Source: Sandaracinaceae bacterium (GTDB lineage: Bacteria > Myxococcota_A > Polyangia > Polyangiales > Houyiibacteriaceae). Taken from it: a stretch of 64,000 nucleotides of DNA. A program made the position numbers and the translations under genes. Positions 30,791 through 39,057 of the stretch are shown in pieces (within the stretch, counting starts at the first letter, position 1; each line of letters opens with the position of its first letter). The notes beneath the pieces are model-generated. The model was not told where the DNA came from. It did no database searches and was given only the letters and a program-made list of their open reading frames with translations. The DNA lies in NCBI GenBank assembly GCA_020633075.1, contig JACKEI010000001.1, positions 930,001 to 994,000 on the forward strand. The letters are read 5' to 3'.

Positions 30791-31732
30791 ATGTCTGGCA
30801 CCACCGACCGCCTCCTCGTAGCCGCTGACCTCACGGAGGCCAGCGACGCTGCGGTGCGCTTCTCCGCCGCCGTGGCCAAGGCCCTCGCCATCACGCTCGA
30901 GCTCGTCCACGTGGTGGACAGCACGGGCAGCGAACCCCTGCCCGAGGCCACCGACCCGGCCGTGCAGGTGTACCTGGCGGAGCTGCAGAAGCGCTTGGAC
31001 GAGCGCCGCGACTCGGAGGCCATGGGCCTCGAGGCCGAGCGCGCGCGCGTCGCGACCTTTGGCGTGCGGAGCGAGACGCGCATGCTGAACGGGCGCGTTT
31101 GGGAGGCCGTGCTGACGCGGGCCAAGGAGGTGGACGCCCGCTTCGTCGTCGTCGGCCCGCACGGCAAGGGCCCCGGCGAGCGCGTCCTGGGCGCCCTGGG
31201 GGAGTGGCTGCTGGGCAGCACTGCCGACCGCGTGGTGCGGCACGCGAGCTGCCCGGTGTGGGTGGTGCCGACGCCCTCCGGCGAGCCCGTCACGCCTCTG
31301 CAACGCATCATGGTGGCGGTGGACTTCTCGGCCGTGTCCGCGCGCGCCATCGGCATCGCGGCGGACCTGGCGCGCGGCGCCGGCGGTGAGCTGCATCTGG
31401 TGCACATCCTGCCGCCGGGGTACCGCGGGGACTCCAACTCTCCGTGTCCGGATGACCTCACGACCGCGCCGTCGACCATCATCGCCAACGACGCCAAGGC
31501 GCGCGTGCACCGCGTGGCGCAGGGCATCGAAGGGCTGACGGTGCACGAGTCCGTGCGCGTCGCCGGTCACAGCATCCACGACGAGCTGCTGCTGGCTGCC
31601 AAGGAGACCGGCGCCACGGAGCTGGTGCTGGGCTCGCACAGCCGCTCCGTGCTGGATCAGCTGGTGCTGGGCAACACGGCCGAGCGCATGATCAAGCGGG
31701 CGAGCATCCCGACCCTCGTCGTGCGCGGCTGA
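30791..31732 (+). CDS. Tandem-domain universal stress protein
   Basis: Two UspA folds are fused, about residues 5-150 and 160-313. Both keep the ATP loop: GPHGKGPGERVLGALGEWLL-GS in the first and GSHSRSVLDQLVLGNTAERM in the second. This suggests nucleotide binding in both halves. Such proteins serve in stress or energy-limitation responses. The ATG at 30791 is chosen over 30761, whose extra residues lie in an upstream gap. Ten bases separate it from the SMR exporter gene. Confidence 0.88.
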   Translation: MSGTTDRLLVAADLTEASDAAVRFSAAVAKALAITLELVHVVDSTGSEPLPEATDPAVQVYLAELQKRLDERRDSEAMGLEAERARVATFGVRSETRMLNGRVWEAVLTRAKEVDARFVVVGPHGKGPGERVLGALGEWLLGSTADRVVRHASCPVWVVPTPSGEPVTPLQRIMVAVDFSAVSARAIGIAADLARGAGGELHLVHILPPGYRGDSNSPCPDDLTTAPSTIIANDAKARVHRVAQGIEGLTVHESVRVAGHSIHDELLLAAKETGATELVLGSHSRSVLDQLVLGNTAERMIKRASIPTLVVRG

Positions 31733-31742
31733 GGGCGGCGGC

Positions 31743-32060
31743 ATGGCCTGGGTTGCGCTCGTGCTCGCGGGGGTCCTCGAGGTGGTCTGGGCTGTGGGCC
31801 TGGTCTACACACGCGGCTTCACCAAGCTCGTGCCCTCGTTGATCACGGTCGGCGCGCTGGTCGGGAGTATGGCGCTGCTCGCGTACGCGGTGCGCACGCT
31901 GCCCATCGGTACGGCGTATCCCATCTGGGTGGGCATTGGCGCGCTGGGTGCAGCGGGTGCCGGCGTGTTGCTCTTCGACGAGCCGCTCTCGGCGGCGCGT
32001 ATGGGCTTCGTGGTGCTGCTGGTGGTCGCCATCGCCGGCCTGAAGGTCACGGCCAAGTAG
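31743..32060 (+). CDS. sugE: SMR-family exporter, SugE/Gdx type
   Basis: The 105-residue protein has four membrane segments and the key Glu13 in GVLEVVWAVGLVYTRGF, matching SugE/Gdx guanidinium exporters rather than EmrE-type drug pumps. It keeps the PIGTAYPIWVGIGALGAA signature in TM3. It would act as an antiparallel homodimer driven by protons. No guanidine riboswitch can precede it: only ten bases separate it from the upstream gene. Confidence 0.88.
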   Translation: MAWVALVLAGVLEVVWAVGLVYTRGFTKLVPSLITVGALVGSMALLAYAVRTLPIGTAYPIWVGIGALGAAGAGVLLFDEPLSAARMGFVVLLVVAIAGLKVTAK

Positions 32061-32110
32061 CTTCTTGCGGCAGGAACAGGGGTGCGCGCGTCCGTGGTCA
32101 GCGGCGTATT

Positions 32111-32488
32111 GTGCGCCGCCTTGTGACGCTGTACAGAGGTTCAGTGCACTCCGCCCCAACACCTGCCCCCGAGCCCAAGGACTGCGTGTTCTGCGGGCAG
32201 CCCTTCGCCGAGGGCAGCGCGCGCTGGTTCGTGCGTGGCGACGCGCCCTGGGCGCCCGCACGTGGCTTTGCGCACACGGAGTGCATGCCCTGGGAGCGGG
32301 CCGCCGCGCCGTGGACGCACCTGCTCACGCAGCTGCCCAAAGAGCTGCGCGCGCTGCGGGCGCGCCTCACGGCCGGCGAGCGGCTGCTGAGGTCGCTGCA
32401 CAAGCTGCATCACGAGTGGCCGCGCGAGGCCCGTCGGCGCGTGCTGCTGGTGCAGGCCATGCTGGACGAGTGGCAGGCGCGGCGGTGA
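32111..32488 (+). CDS. Small zinc-finger-like protein, unknown function
   Basis: It is about 125 residues; GTG 32111 or GTG 32123 could be the start. A CVFCGQPFAEGSARWFVRG stretch followed by FAHTEC gives a C-x2-C ... H-x2-C arrangement like a treble-clef zinc site. The C-terminal half is helical and basic (ELRALRARLTAGERLLRSLH). No family is recognised. It is convergent with the small membrane-protein gene that follows. Confidence 0.5.
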   Translation: MRRLVTLYRGSVHSAPTPAPEPKDCVFCGQPFAEGSARWFVRGDAPWAPARGFAHTECMPWERAAAPWTHLLTQLPKELRALRARLTAGERLLRSLHKLHHEWPREARRRVLLVQAMLDEWQARR

Positions 32489-32513
32489 CGGGGCGCGCGG
32501 GGCAGGAGGCGCG

Positions 32514-32933
32514 TCAGGGGGCGGCGGGGGAGGACTCCGCGCCGGTCTTGCACTGCAGGAGGTCCACGAAGGAGGCCCCCGTCACCTTCATCGCGCCAAT
32601 GACGTAGACAAGGCCGATGGGCCCGTCGATGGCGAGCAGCCCGTACTCCCAGGTCATGGAGAGCCCGTGCGGCACCGCGTACACCACGGCGGAGATGGCC
32701 GAGAGGCGCACCAGGCCCTGCCAGAAGAACACCGGCGCGCGGGTCTTCATGTCGTGCGAGGACCACATCAGCAGCGCCGCCGCCATGAGCAGGAAGGTGC
32801 CCAGCGTGATGAGCGGAACGAACTTGCCCTGTACTCCGGGCTCGTTGATCGCGACGCCCACGGCGCCACCCCATGTGCCGAGGCCAACCAGGAAGTCCGA
32901 CATGCCGGTCCAGTACACAAACTTCTTGAGCAT
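32514..32933 (-). CDS. Small four-helix membrane protein
   Basis: The 139-residue protein has four predicted membrane helices (residues about 10-30, 40-62, 75-95 and 100-122) and a short polar tail. No family or catalytic motif is recognised. The ATG at 32933 is chosen because the long upstream extension of the frame lies over the divergent lipoprotein gene. A short repeat GTGTACAGTGTAC at 32941-32953, eight bases before the start, could be an operator or part of the -10 region. Confidence 0.6.
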   Translation of the reverse strand: MLKKFVYWTGMSDFLVGLGTWGGAVGVAINEPGVQGKFVPLITLGTFLLMAAALLMWSSHDMKTRAPVFFWQGLVRLSAISAVVYAVPHGLSMTWEYGLLAIDGPIGLVYVIGAMKVTGASFVDLLQCKTGAESSPAAP

Positions 32934-33011
32934 CGGCGGAGTGTACAGTGTACGCAGCGGGTTGTCGCGCCGCGCGAGAGCGTTTCTCGATGCCCCGGCT
33001 AGAGTTCCGGC

Positions 33012-34265
33012 ATGCCTAACTTCGACACCTCTCCACGGGGGCGCGCCGCCCGACTCCGGCGCTGCGCTCTCATCTTCCCCCTCTTGTTGGCGCCGGGCTG
33101 TGGCTCGGGGCCTCCCGGCCACCACGACGCAGCTGTGGACGCGGCGGGCTCGGACACCGGCACGGCGCACGACGCCAGCGCTACGTCGGACTCCTCTCTG
33201 GACGGAGACACCCTGGACGGAGGCGCTGCGGACCGCGCCCGTCTGGTCGTGCTGGGCCCCGACGGGGAGCTGGCCAGCCTCGACGTCACAGCCCCCTTCG
33301 CCATCCGCGCCAGCGCCGAGCTGCAGGCGGCTGCGGTCTCGGTGAAGTGCGGTGGCCTCCGCTGCGCGGTGGTGCACCCCTCGCCAGTGGACTCCGTGGA
33401 CATCATCGACGCGCTGACGCTGGGCGTCGTGCGGACGTACTCCCTCGCGCGCGGCGCCGATCCGCGTGACGCCACCTGGCTCGACGATCACACCGTGGTC
33501 GTCACGCAGTACGAGAGCGCCGAGCTGGTCGTCATCGACGTCGCCGCACAGACCACGAGCGCTGTGAGCCTCGCAGCGCTGGCCGATGCGGACGAGCTGC
33601 CCGAGGCGTCGCGCATCGTCAGCTGCGGCCACCACGCGTACGTACAGCTCGCGCGCATCGACCACGAGACGGGCGCCGAGTCCGCGCTGGGCCCCGCGCT
33701 GGCGGTGCTCGACTTCGACCAACCGGCCGCGCAGCGCGTCGTGGACGTGGATCCCGACGTGATGGGAGTGCAGGGCGTCGCGCTAGCGTCACGCGCGAAC
33801 TTCGACATGCCCACCGACTGCGTCGGGGCGCGCCTGTTCGTCGCGGAGCCGAGGCCGTTGTTCTCGGGCGGCGGGGAGTACCAGGTGGTGGATCTCGACA
33901 CGTTCGCGGCCAGCACCTTCCCCTTCTCCAACGGCGCGCAGGTAGGCGGCTTCGAGGTGGTCGACGCCACCTTGGGCTGGCGCATCACGCACACCGACTT
34001 CGGTCCGGGTGCGTCGTCGCACCTCGAGCTGGTCGGCGCGGGCCTGTTTCCCACGTACAACACCTTCTCGGGCTACCACGTCGACGAGCTGGCGCTCGAC
34101 CGTGTGGCCGACCTGCTCTTCTTCCCCGACCCCTGCACGGTCACCCCCTCCAACCAGGCCTGCCAGCGCGGCGTCCATGCGTTCCACGCACACAGCGGGG
34201 AGCGCGCCAACGAGGACCCCGTGGACGTGGGCTTCGACGCCATCGACCTGGCCATCGCCCGCTGA
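33012..34265 (+). CDS. Predicted lipoprotein with propeller-like domain
   Basis: The signal (LRRCALIFPLLLAPGC) has a Cys lipobox, followed by a His/Asp/Ser/Gly-rich linker. The mature 390-residue domain has repeated strand blocks (RLVVLGPDGELASLDV, VDIIDALTLGVVRTYSL, VVVTQYESAELVVIDV) consistent with a YVTN/NHL-like beta-propeller. Three Cys pairs are possible. It is probably a surface or periplasmic binding protein. No enzymatic residue is evident. Divergent from the four-helix membrane protein gene. Confidence 0.65.
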   Translation: MPNFDTSPRGRAARLRRCALIFPLLLAPGCGSGPPGHHDAAVDAAGSDTGTAHDASATSDSSLDGDTLDGGAADRARLVVLGPDGELASLDVTAPFAIRASAELQAAAVSVKCGGLRCAVVHPSPVDSVDIIDALTLGVVRTYSLARGADPRDATWLDDHTVVVTQYESAELVVIDVAAQTTSAVSLAALADADELPEASRIVSCGHHAYVQLARIDHETGAESALGPALAVLDFDQPAAQRVVDVDPDVMGVQGVALASRANFDMPTDCVGARLFVAEPRPLFSGGGEYQVVDLDTFAASTFPFSNGAQVGGFEVVDATLGWRITHTDFGPGASSHLELVGAGLFPTYNTFSGYHVDELALDRVADLLFFPDPCTVTPSNQACQRGVHAFHAHSGERANEDPVDVGFDAIDLAIAR

Positions 34266-34332
34266 CGAGCACGCGACCACGCGCCGCGCTGCGCGGGAGC
34301 CTCGGCGCACCCGACGCAGCCGGCGCGTGCTT

Positions 34333-35244
34333 CTACGCGGTCGTCGAGCGCGCGCCCACGGCGCAGGTCTCGCGCACGCAGCCGCGCAGCCAGCGGTGCG
34401 CCGGGTCCGTGTCCATGCGCGGGTGCCACTGCAGGGACACCGTGATGCCGGGCATGTCGAAGGGCAGGGCGAAGGTGTGCATGCCGCCGCGCAGCCCGGC
34501 GGTGTGTTGCTCGGGCACGCTCGCGACCAGGTCGGTCCCACGGGCGAGGGCGAGCGCCGTCGAGAAGCCGCTCACCACGGTGCGCACCTGCCGCTCGATC
34601 CCGCTCGCCTCCAGCCCCTGGTCGAGCGGGCTCTTGCCCACGCCGCGGCGTGACACCGCCACGTGCTCGGCGCTGGCGTAGCGCGCCGCCGTGACCTTGC
34701 CGCGGGCCAGCGCGTGGCCCGCACGCACCACACCCACGAAGCGGTCCCGAAACAGGGCCTGCGCGCGCACCTCCGGACCGCTGCCGCGCCCCACCACGCC
34801 CGTCTCGAGGTCCACCTCACCGTCCCGCAGGAGCGCGCTCTCTTTGTCCAGCTTGGGCACGAAGCGCAGCCGCACCCCCGGCGCCTCGGCGGCCACGCGC
34901 GCCAGCAGCGGCGGCCCGAAGGTCTCCACGAAGCCCTCGCTCGTGCGCAGCGTGAAGGTCCGCGTCAGCCGCGTGATGTCCACGCGCTCGGCGGGGCGCA
35001 GCACGGCCTCGGCGTCCTGCACCAGCTGACCCACCTGCCCACGCAGCTCCTGGGCACGCGGAGTGGGCACCAGGCCCCGCCCCGCGCGCACCAGCAGCGG
35101 GTCGCCAGTGGCTTCGCGCAGACGCGTGAGGGTGCGGCTCATGGCCGACGGACTGAGCTTCAGGCGCTTGGCCGCGCGCGCCACGCTCCCCTCGGCCAGC
35201 AGCACGTCCAGGGTCACCAGCAGGTTCAGATCCGGGCGCACCAT
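34333..35244 (-). CDS. LysR-family regulator of the adjacent MFS/porin genes
   Basis: The N-terminal winged helix (DLNLLVTLDVLLAEGSVARA, LSPSAMSRTLTRLREATGDP) is typical of the NodD/NahR-like branch of LysR. The effector domain follows to residue 303. The gene is divergent from the MFS transporter gene with 130 bases between, the standard arrangement for LysR control. A perfect palindrome CCACATGTGG at 35273-35282 in that gap is a candidate binding half-site. The inducer is unknown. Confidence 0.88.
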   Translation of the reverse strand: MVRPDLNLLVTLDVLLAEGSVARAAKRLKLSPSAMSRTLTRLREATGDPLLVRAGRGLVPTPRAQELRGQVGQLVQDAEAVLRPAERVDITRLTRTFTLRTSEGFVETFGPPLLARVAAEAPGVRLRFVPKLDKESALLRDGEVDLETGVVGRGSGPEVRAQALFRDRFVGVVRAGHALARGKVTAARYASAEHVAVSRRGVGKSPLDQGLEASGIERQVRTVVSGFSTALALARGTDLVASVPEQHTAGLRGGMHTFALPFDMPGITVSLQWHPRMDTDPAHRWLRGCVRETCAVGARSTTA

Positions 35245-35374
35245 GCGCGGAAGATACCACGCGGGGCGCGCCCCACATGTGGCGTCCCGTGCACGTGTCG
35301 CGTGCGCCCAGCGCGTCTTCCGGAGCTCCGGCCGCGGCGATACGGATGAGTGAACTCAGAGAAGGAGCTTCGCC

Positions 35375-36964
35375 ATGCCCGCCGCCGCCACCTCCGACAA
35401 CGCCCCCGCCGACAACGCCCCCGCCCACCCCGGCCCCACGGCCGCAATGCCCGGCCAGCGACCCCCATCCTTGCGCTGGGCGCTCGCCGGGCTGTCCCTC
35501 TCCATGCTGCTCTCGTCGCTGGGCACCAGCAGCGCCAACGTGGCGCTGCCCACCTTGGCGCGGGAGCTCCACGCGTCGTTCCAGGCCACGCAGTGGGTCG
35601 TGCTGGCGTACCTGCTGGCCATCACCGCGTCCATCGTCACGGCGGGGCGCCTGGGCGACGTGTTCGGGCGCAAGCGGCTGCTGCGCGTCGGCCTGCTGCT
35701 GTTCACGGTGGGTTCCGCGCTCAGCGCCGTGGCGCCCAGCTTGCCGGCGCTTCTCGCGGCGCGCGCGGTGCAGGGGGGCGGCGCGGCCATCATGATGGCG
35801 CTCACGGTCGCCTTCGTCAGCGACGTCTTCCCCAAGGCCCAGACCGGCCGCGCAATGGGCCTGCTGGGCACCATGTCGGCCGTCGGGACGGCGCTCGGTC
35901 CGTCCGTGGGCGGCCTGCTCATCGCGCAGCTGGGCTGGCGCGCCATCTTCCTGGTCAACGTGCCCCTGGGCGTGCTGGCCTTGCTGCTTGCCCAGCGGCA
36001 CTTGCCCGCCGACCGCGCCGCCGCGCGTCCGACCCACGGCACGTCGGCGCCCAGCGTGACCCGCCAGGTGGACCTGCTGGGCACCGCGCTGCTCGCGGTC
36101 ACGCTCGGCCTCTACGCGCTCGCCATGACGCTGGGGCGCGGCCACTTCGGTGCGCTCAACGCGGGGCTCTTGCTGGCGGCCGCGGTGGGGGCGTGCCTGT
36201 TCGCGCTGGTGGAGCGTCGCGTGAGCGCGCCGCTGCTGTCCATGCGCATGTTCCGGCAGCCCGCGCTCAACGCCAGCCTGGCGTCCAACTTCCTGGTCTC
36301 CGCGGTGCTCATGTCCACGCTCATCGTGGGGCCCTTCTACCTGTCCCTGGGGCTTGGGCTGCCTGCCGCCGCCGTGGGCTTGGTGATGTCCGTGGGGCCC
36401 GTGGTGGCCGCCGTGAGCGGCGTGCCCGCAGGCCGCGGAGTGGACCGCTTCGGGCCCGAGCGCATGAGCACCCTGGGCCTCGCTGCCATCGCCGTGGGAG
36501 CGCTGCTGCTCTCGGCCGCGCCGGTGGCCCTCGGCGTGCTGGGCTACGTCGCGCCGCTGGGGGTGGTCACGGCCGGCTATGCGCTCTTTCAGGCTGCCAA
36601 CAACACCGCCGTCATGCGCGACGCCAGCGCGGGGGAGCGCGGCGTGGTCTCGGGCACGCTCACGCTCTCGCGCAACCTGGGGCTGGTGACCGGGGCCTCG
36701 GTCATGGGCGCCGTGTTCGCGCTCGCGTCGGGCACGCGCGACGTCACGCTGGCCGCCCCGCTAGCCGTGACCATGGGCATGCGCGTCACGTTCGCGCTCG
36801 GTGCGGCGCTGGCCGCGGTCGCCATCGGGCTCTTCGCGCTGGCGCGTGCCCACGATGCGCGGCGTGTGTCGGACGAGCAGGCGTCTGCTCGGCAGGCGCT
36901 GACGGGGCAGGCGGGTGCTCAGCCGGTGTCGCTCGGCGCGTCTCTCGACGCGGCGGGGGAATAG
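35375..36964 (+). CDS. MFS multidrug transporter, DHA2 (EmrB/QacA) type
   Basis: The 529-residue protein has about 14 membrane segments. Motif A appears as GRLGDVFGRKRLLRVG after TM2 and motif C-like GTALGPSVGGLL in TM5, marking a drug:H+ antiporter of the 14-TM class. AAGGAG eight bases before ATG 35375 supports the start. It is probably repressed or activated by the divergent LysR protein, and is followed after six bases by a porin gene, giving an inner- and outer-membrane transport pair. Confidence 0.9.
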   Translation: MPAAATSDNAPADNAPAHPGPTAAMPGQRPPSLRWALAGLSLSMLLSSLGTSSANVALPTLARELHASFQATQWVVLAYLLAITASIVTAGRLGDVFGRKRLLRVGLLLFTVGSALSAVAPSLPALLAARAVQGGGAAIMMALTVAFVSDVFPKAQTGRAMGLLGTMSAVGTALGPSVGGLLIAQLGWRAIFLVNVPLGVLALLLAQRHLPADRAAARPTHGTSAPSVTRQVDLLGTALLAVTLGLYALAMTLGRGHFGALNAGLLLAAAVGACLFALVERRVSAPLLSMRMFRQPALNASLASNFLVSAVLMSTLIVGPFYLSLGLGLPAAAVGLVMSVGPVVAAVSGVPAGRGVDRFGPERMSTLGLAAIAVGALLLSAAPVALGVLGYVAPLGVVTAGYALFQAANNTAVMRDASAGERGVVSGTLTLSRNLGLVTGASVMGAVFALASGTRDVTLAAPLAVTMGMRVTFALGAALAAVAIGLFALARAHDARRVSDEQASARQALTGQAGAQPVSLGASLDAAGE

Positions 36965-36970
36965 GCCGTC

Positions 36971-38116
36971 ATGCGCACCCACGGCGCCTTGCGCGTTGCG
37001 CTCTGCCTGCTGCCGGTGGTGCTCTGGCCACGGACGGCGGGCGCTCAGGGCGCTCCCGAGACCAGCGCCCCGCACGCTGCGCAGGTGGACCCTGCGGGCC
37101 GGACGGACGTCGACGAGCGCGTCGCACCCCCGGCCATCGACGAGCGCGGCTTCGTGCTGCGCAGCGCGGACAGCGTGAACAGCCTGCGCATCCTGGGGCT
37201 CTTGCAGCTGCAGTACGCCAGCGCGTGGGACGAGGGCGCGCGGGTGTCCGACACGCTCTTCGTCAACCGCGCCCGCGTGGGCCTGATGGGCAGCGTCTTC
37301 AGCCGCGACCTGCGCTACCTGCTCGTGGCGGAGCTGGCGGGCGCGAGCGCGCGGCTGCTGTTCATGACGCTGGACTACACGCTGGTGCCCGACTGGCTGA
37401 CGGTGCGCGTGGGCCAGTTCAAGCGCCCTTTCTCCCGTTCGTTCATCACCATGGCCAGCCAGCTCTCCATGGTGGACCGGCCGCTGACGGTGGGCCCCGC
37501 GGTCTTTGGCGACGGCGTGGACGTGGGCGTCATGCTGCACAACGGCACGGAGGGGAGCCTCGAGTACGCCGTGGGCGTCTTCCGTGGCGGCGCTCCCGGG
37601 GCAACGCCCGAGCGCGTCGCCCCGCTGGTGGCGGTGCGCGTGGGCTACAACCTGGGCCGCGTGGACGGCTACAGCGAGAGCGACCTCACGGGTGGCCCGC
37701 TGCGCCTGGGCGTCGCCGCGGCAGGGCTCTTCGGCTTCACCGGGGCGGGCGCGCAGGGCACCTTCCGCAGCGGCCTGGTGGACCTGATCCTCAAGGCCCA
37801 CGGCTTCTCCGCCGCCCTTTCGCTCTACGCCGGCGACCGCGACGCCGAGCCAGACGCACCCACCCAGCACGTGCGCGGCTTCGGGCACTCGCTGCAGCTG
37901 GGCTACGTCACCGCCGGGAGGGTGGAGCCCGTGCTGCGCTACGCGTTCCTCGCACACCCAGGCGCCGCCGATGCCCAGCACGACCTCGCCGGCGGCCTGA
38001 ACCTCTACCTCCACGGCCACGCGCTCAAGCTGCAGACCTTCGTCAGCGCGCGCCTGCGAGAAGGGCAGGGGACGCCCACTTGGCTGCTGCAAGCTCAGCT
38101 GAGCGCGGCGCTGTAG
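36971..38116 (+). CDS. Porin O/P-like outer-membrane protein
   Basis: A signal peptide (VALCLLPVVLWPRTAGA) precedes a mature barrel of about 355 residues. It opens with the Porin_O_P pattern (LQLQYASAWDEG, NRARVGLMGSVFSRDLRYL, VRVGQFKRPFSRSFI) and continues with alternating strands to the end. Family members pass phosphate or other small anions. The gene starts six bases after the MFS stop, so the two are likely one operon. Confidence 0.82.
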   Translation: MRTHGALRVALCLLPVVLWPRTAGAQGAPETSAPHAAQVDPAGRTDVDERVAPPAIDERGFVLRSADSVNSLRILGLLQLQYASAWDEGARVSDTLFVNRARVGLMGSVFSRDLRYLLVAELAGASARLLFMTLDYTLVPDWLTVRVGQFKRPFSRSFITMASQLSMVDRPLTVGPAVFGDGVDVGVMLHNGTEGSLEYAVGVFRGGAPGATPERVAPLVAVRVGYNLGRVDGYSESDLTGGPLRLGVAAAGLFGFTGAGAQGTFRSGLVDLILKAHGFSAALSLYAGDRDAEPDAPTQHVRGFGHSLQLGYVTAGRVEPVLRYAFLAHPGAADAQHDLAGGLNLYLHGHALKLQTFVSARLREGQGTPTWLLQAQLSAAL

Positions 38117-38149
38117 CGCGCACAGGGTCAGCGCCGGCACGCGCGCGTG

Positions 38150-38641
38150 TCAGCCGCCGTCCGCCGGTCCCGCGTCAGGGTCGCTCGCCGCGTCGGGTCC
38201 TCCGTCGGACGGCCCCCCGTCCGAGACGCCTTGCTCCTGCGGTGCGCCCATGTCGCGCACGCCCATGTCAGGCGCCGCGCACGGCAAGGGGGCGAGCGTG
38301 ACCACGCCGTCGGTCGCCAGCAGCGCCGCGAGGTCGGTCTCCACGGGGCAGTAGCCCGAGTGCGAGACCCGGACGACGTCCATGTACCCCGGCCCGTAGA
38401 CACGACCGCAGCCCTCTTCGTCGAGATAGACGCGCTCGATGTAGTTGCCGTAACCGACGGTCTCTACGGTCGCCGTGGGCGGCTCGAGGTGGAAGCACAC
38501 CTCCTGGGACGGCGGAGGCATGAGGTTCCCCGAGCACCCCGCCATCACGGAGACGACCGTGGCGGTGCTGCCGACCAGCAGCGGACGCCCCGGTTGCTTC
38601 CGTCGTCGCACCGTAAGTGGTCTGCCGCGCTCGTCGTCCAT
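38150..38641 (-). CDS. Small lipoprotein with Asp/Gly-rich tail
   Basis: Start at 38641 is supported by AGGAGG nine bases upstream. The 163-residue protein has a basic N-terminus and a lipobox VMAGC. The mature part has four Cys residues (EVCFH, EEGCGRV, SGYCPVE, LPCAAP) and a C-terminal Asp/Gly/Pro tail (DGGPSDGGPDAASDPDAG). No function is recognised. It is the last host gene before the tRNA remnant and integrated island. Confidence 0.65.
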   Translation of the reverse strand: MDDERGRPLTVRRRKQPGRPLLVGSTATVVSVMAGCSGNLMPPPSQEVCFHLEPPTATVETVGYGNYIERVYLDEEGCGRVYGPGYMDVVRVSHSGYCPVETDLAALLATDGVVTLAPLPCAAPDMGVRDMGAPQEQGVSDGGPSDGGPDAASDPDAGPADGG

Positions 38642-38732
38642 CGTTCGTTCCCTCCTTGGGCGCCTCCAGCATGCCACAAGGCACCGGGGGGTGTGAGGCC
38701 CAGCACCCAGCATGCACCGACGGAAACGAAGC

Positions 38733-38762
38733 GGCCGGCGGGAGCGCTTGCTCCGACCGGCC
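38733..38762 (-). terminator. Hairpin behind the displaced tRNA-Gly 3' end
   Basis: The outer arms GGCCGG/CCGGCC and inner arms GGAGC/GCTCC enclose a GCTT loop. Read on the minus strand it follows the tRNA 3' remnant by about 20 bases and is followed by TTCGTTTCC. I infer it was the terminator of the intact tRNA before integration. Confidence 0.6.
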
Positions 38763-38778
38763 GGGTCGCGTTCACAAT

Positions 38779-38829
38779 CTTGAGCGGGCGATGGGATTCG
38801 AACCCACGACATCCAGCATGGGAAGCTGG
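38779..38829 (-). repeat. attL: displaced 3' portion of tRNA-Gly(CCC)
   Basis: This is a 51-bp perfect copy of 44439-44489. Read on the minus strand it holds the tRNA from the anticodon stem through the T arm and acceptor plus four downstream bases. It lacks the 5' half, so it is not a functional tRNA. It marks the far end of an element integrated into the tRNA gene. Confidence 0.9.
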
Positions 38830-38921
38830 GTGCCGCGCTCGCGCATGCACCAAAAACCCCTTATTTCATGAACGATTGGTGCTTCTGAGTGTCCCGTGAT
38901 GGCCTCTGATTGTGCCCGGTG

Positions 38922-38952
38922 TCCCACCCGAGGTGGGAACTTTGGTGGGAAC
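38922..38952. repeat. Arm-type repeat at left end of element
   Basis: A small inverted repeat (TCCCACC-N3-GGTGGGA) runs into GTGGGAACTTTGGTGGGAAC, itself two copies of GGTGGGAAC. The 21-bp sequence at 38932-38952 recurs exactly at 44350-44370 in the same orientation. This looks like integrase or excisionase arm-binding sites. The rest of 38830-39057 shows no gene. Confidence 0.65.
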
Positions 38953-39057
38953 TCCGTCGGCCGGTAGGGCAGTTCCATCCGGGCCGGCCCACTCTGGCGC
39001 AACGTCGTGGTATACGTCCCGCCCGCGGCGAGTGCTGTGGGTGCAAAGGGGCAGTAC

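Noticed and set aside
31733..31742. Guanidine riboswitch before the SugE/Gdx gene
   Set aside because: Only ten bases separate the gene from its upstream neighbour, and no aptamer-like structure can fit.
38783..38829. A second tRNA-Gly
   Set aside because: Only the 3' part from the anticodon stem onward is present; the D arm and 5' acceptor strand are missing, so it is an att remnant.
38545..38899. Short open frames reading through the tRNA remnant on both strands
   Set aside because: Their similarity to database-type hypothetical peptides (SGRWDSNPRHPAWEAG) comes from translated tRNA sequence.
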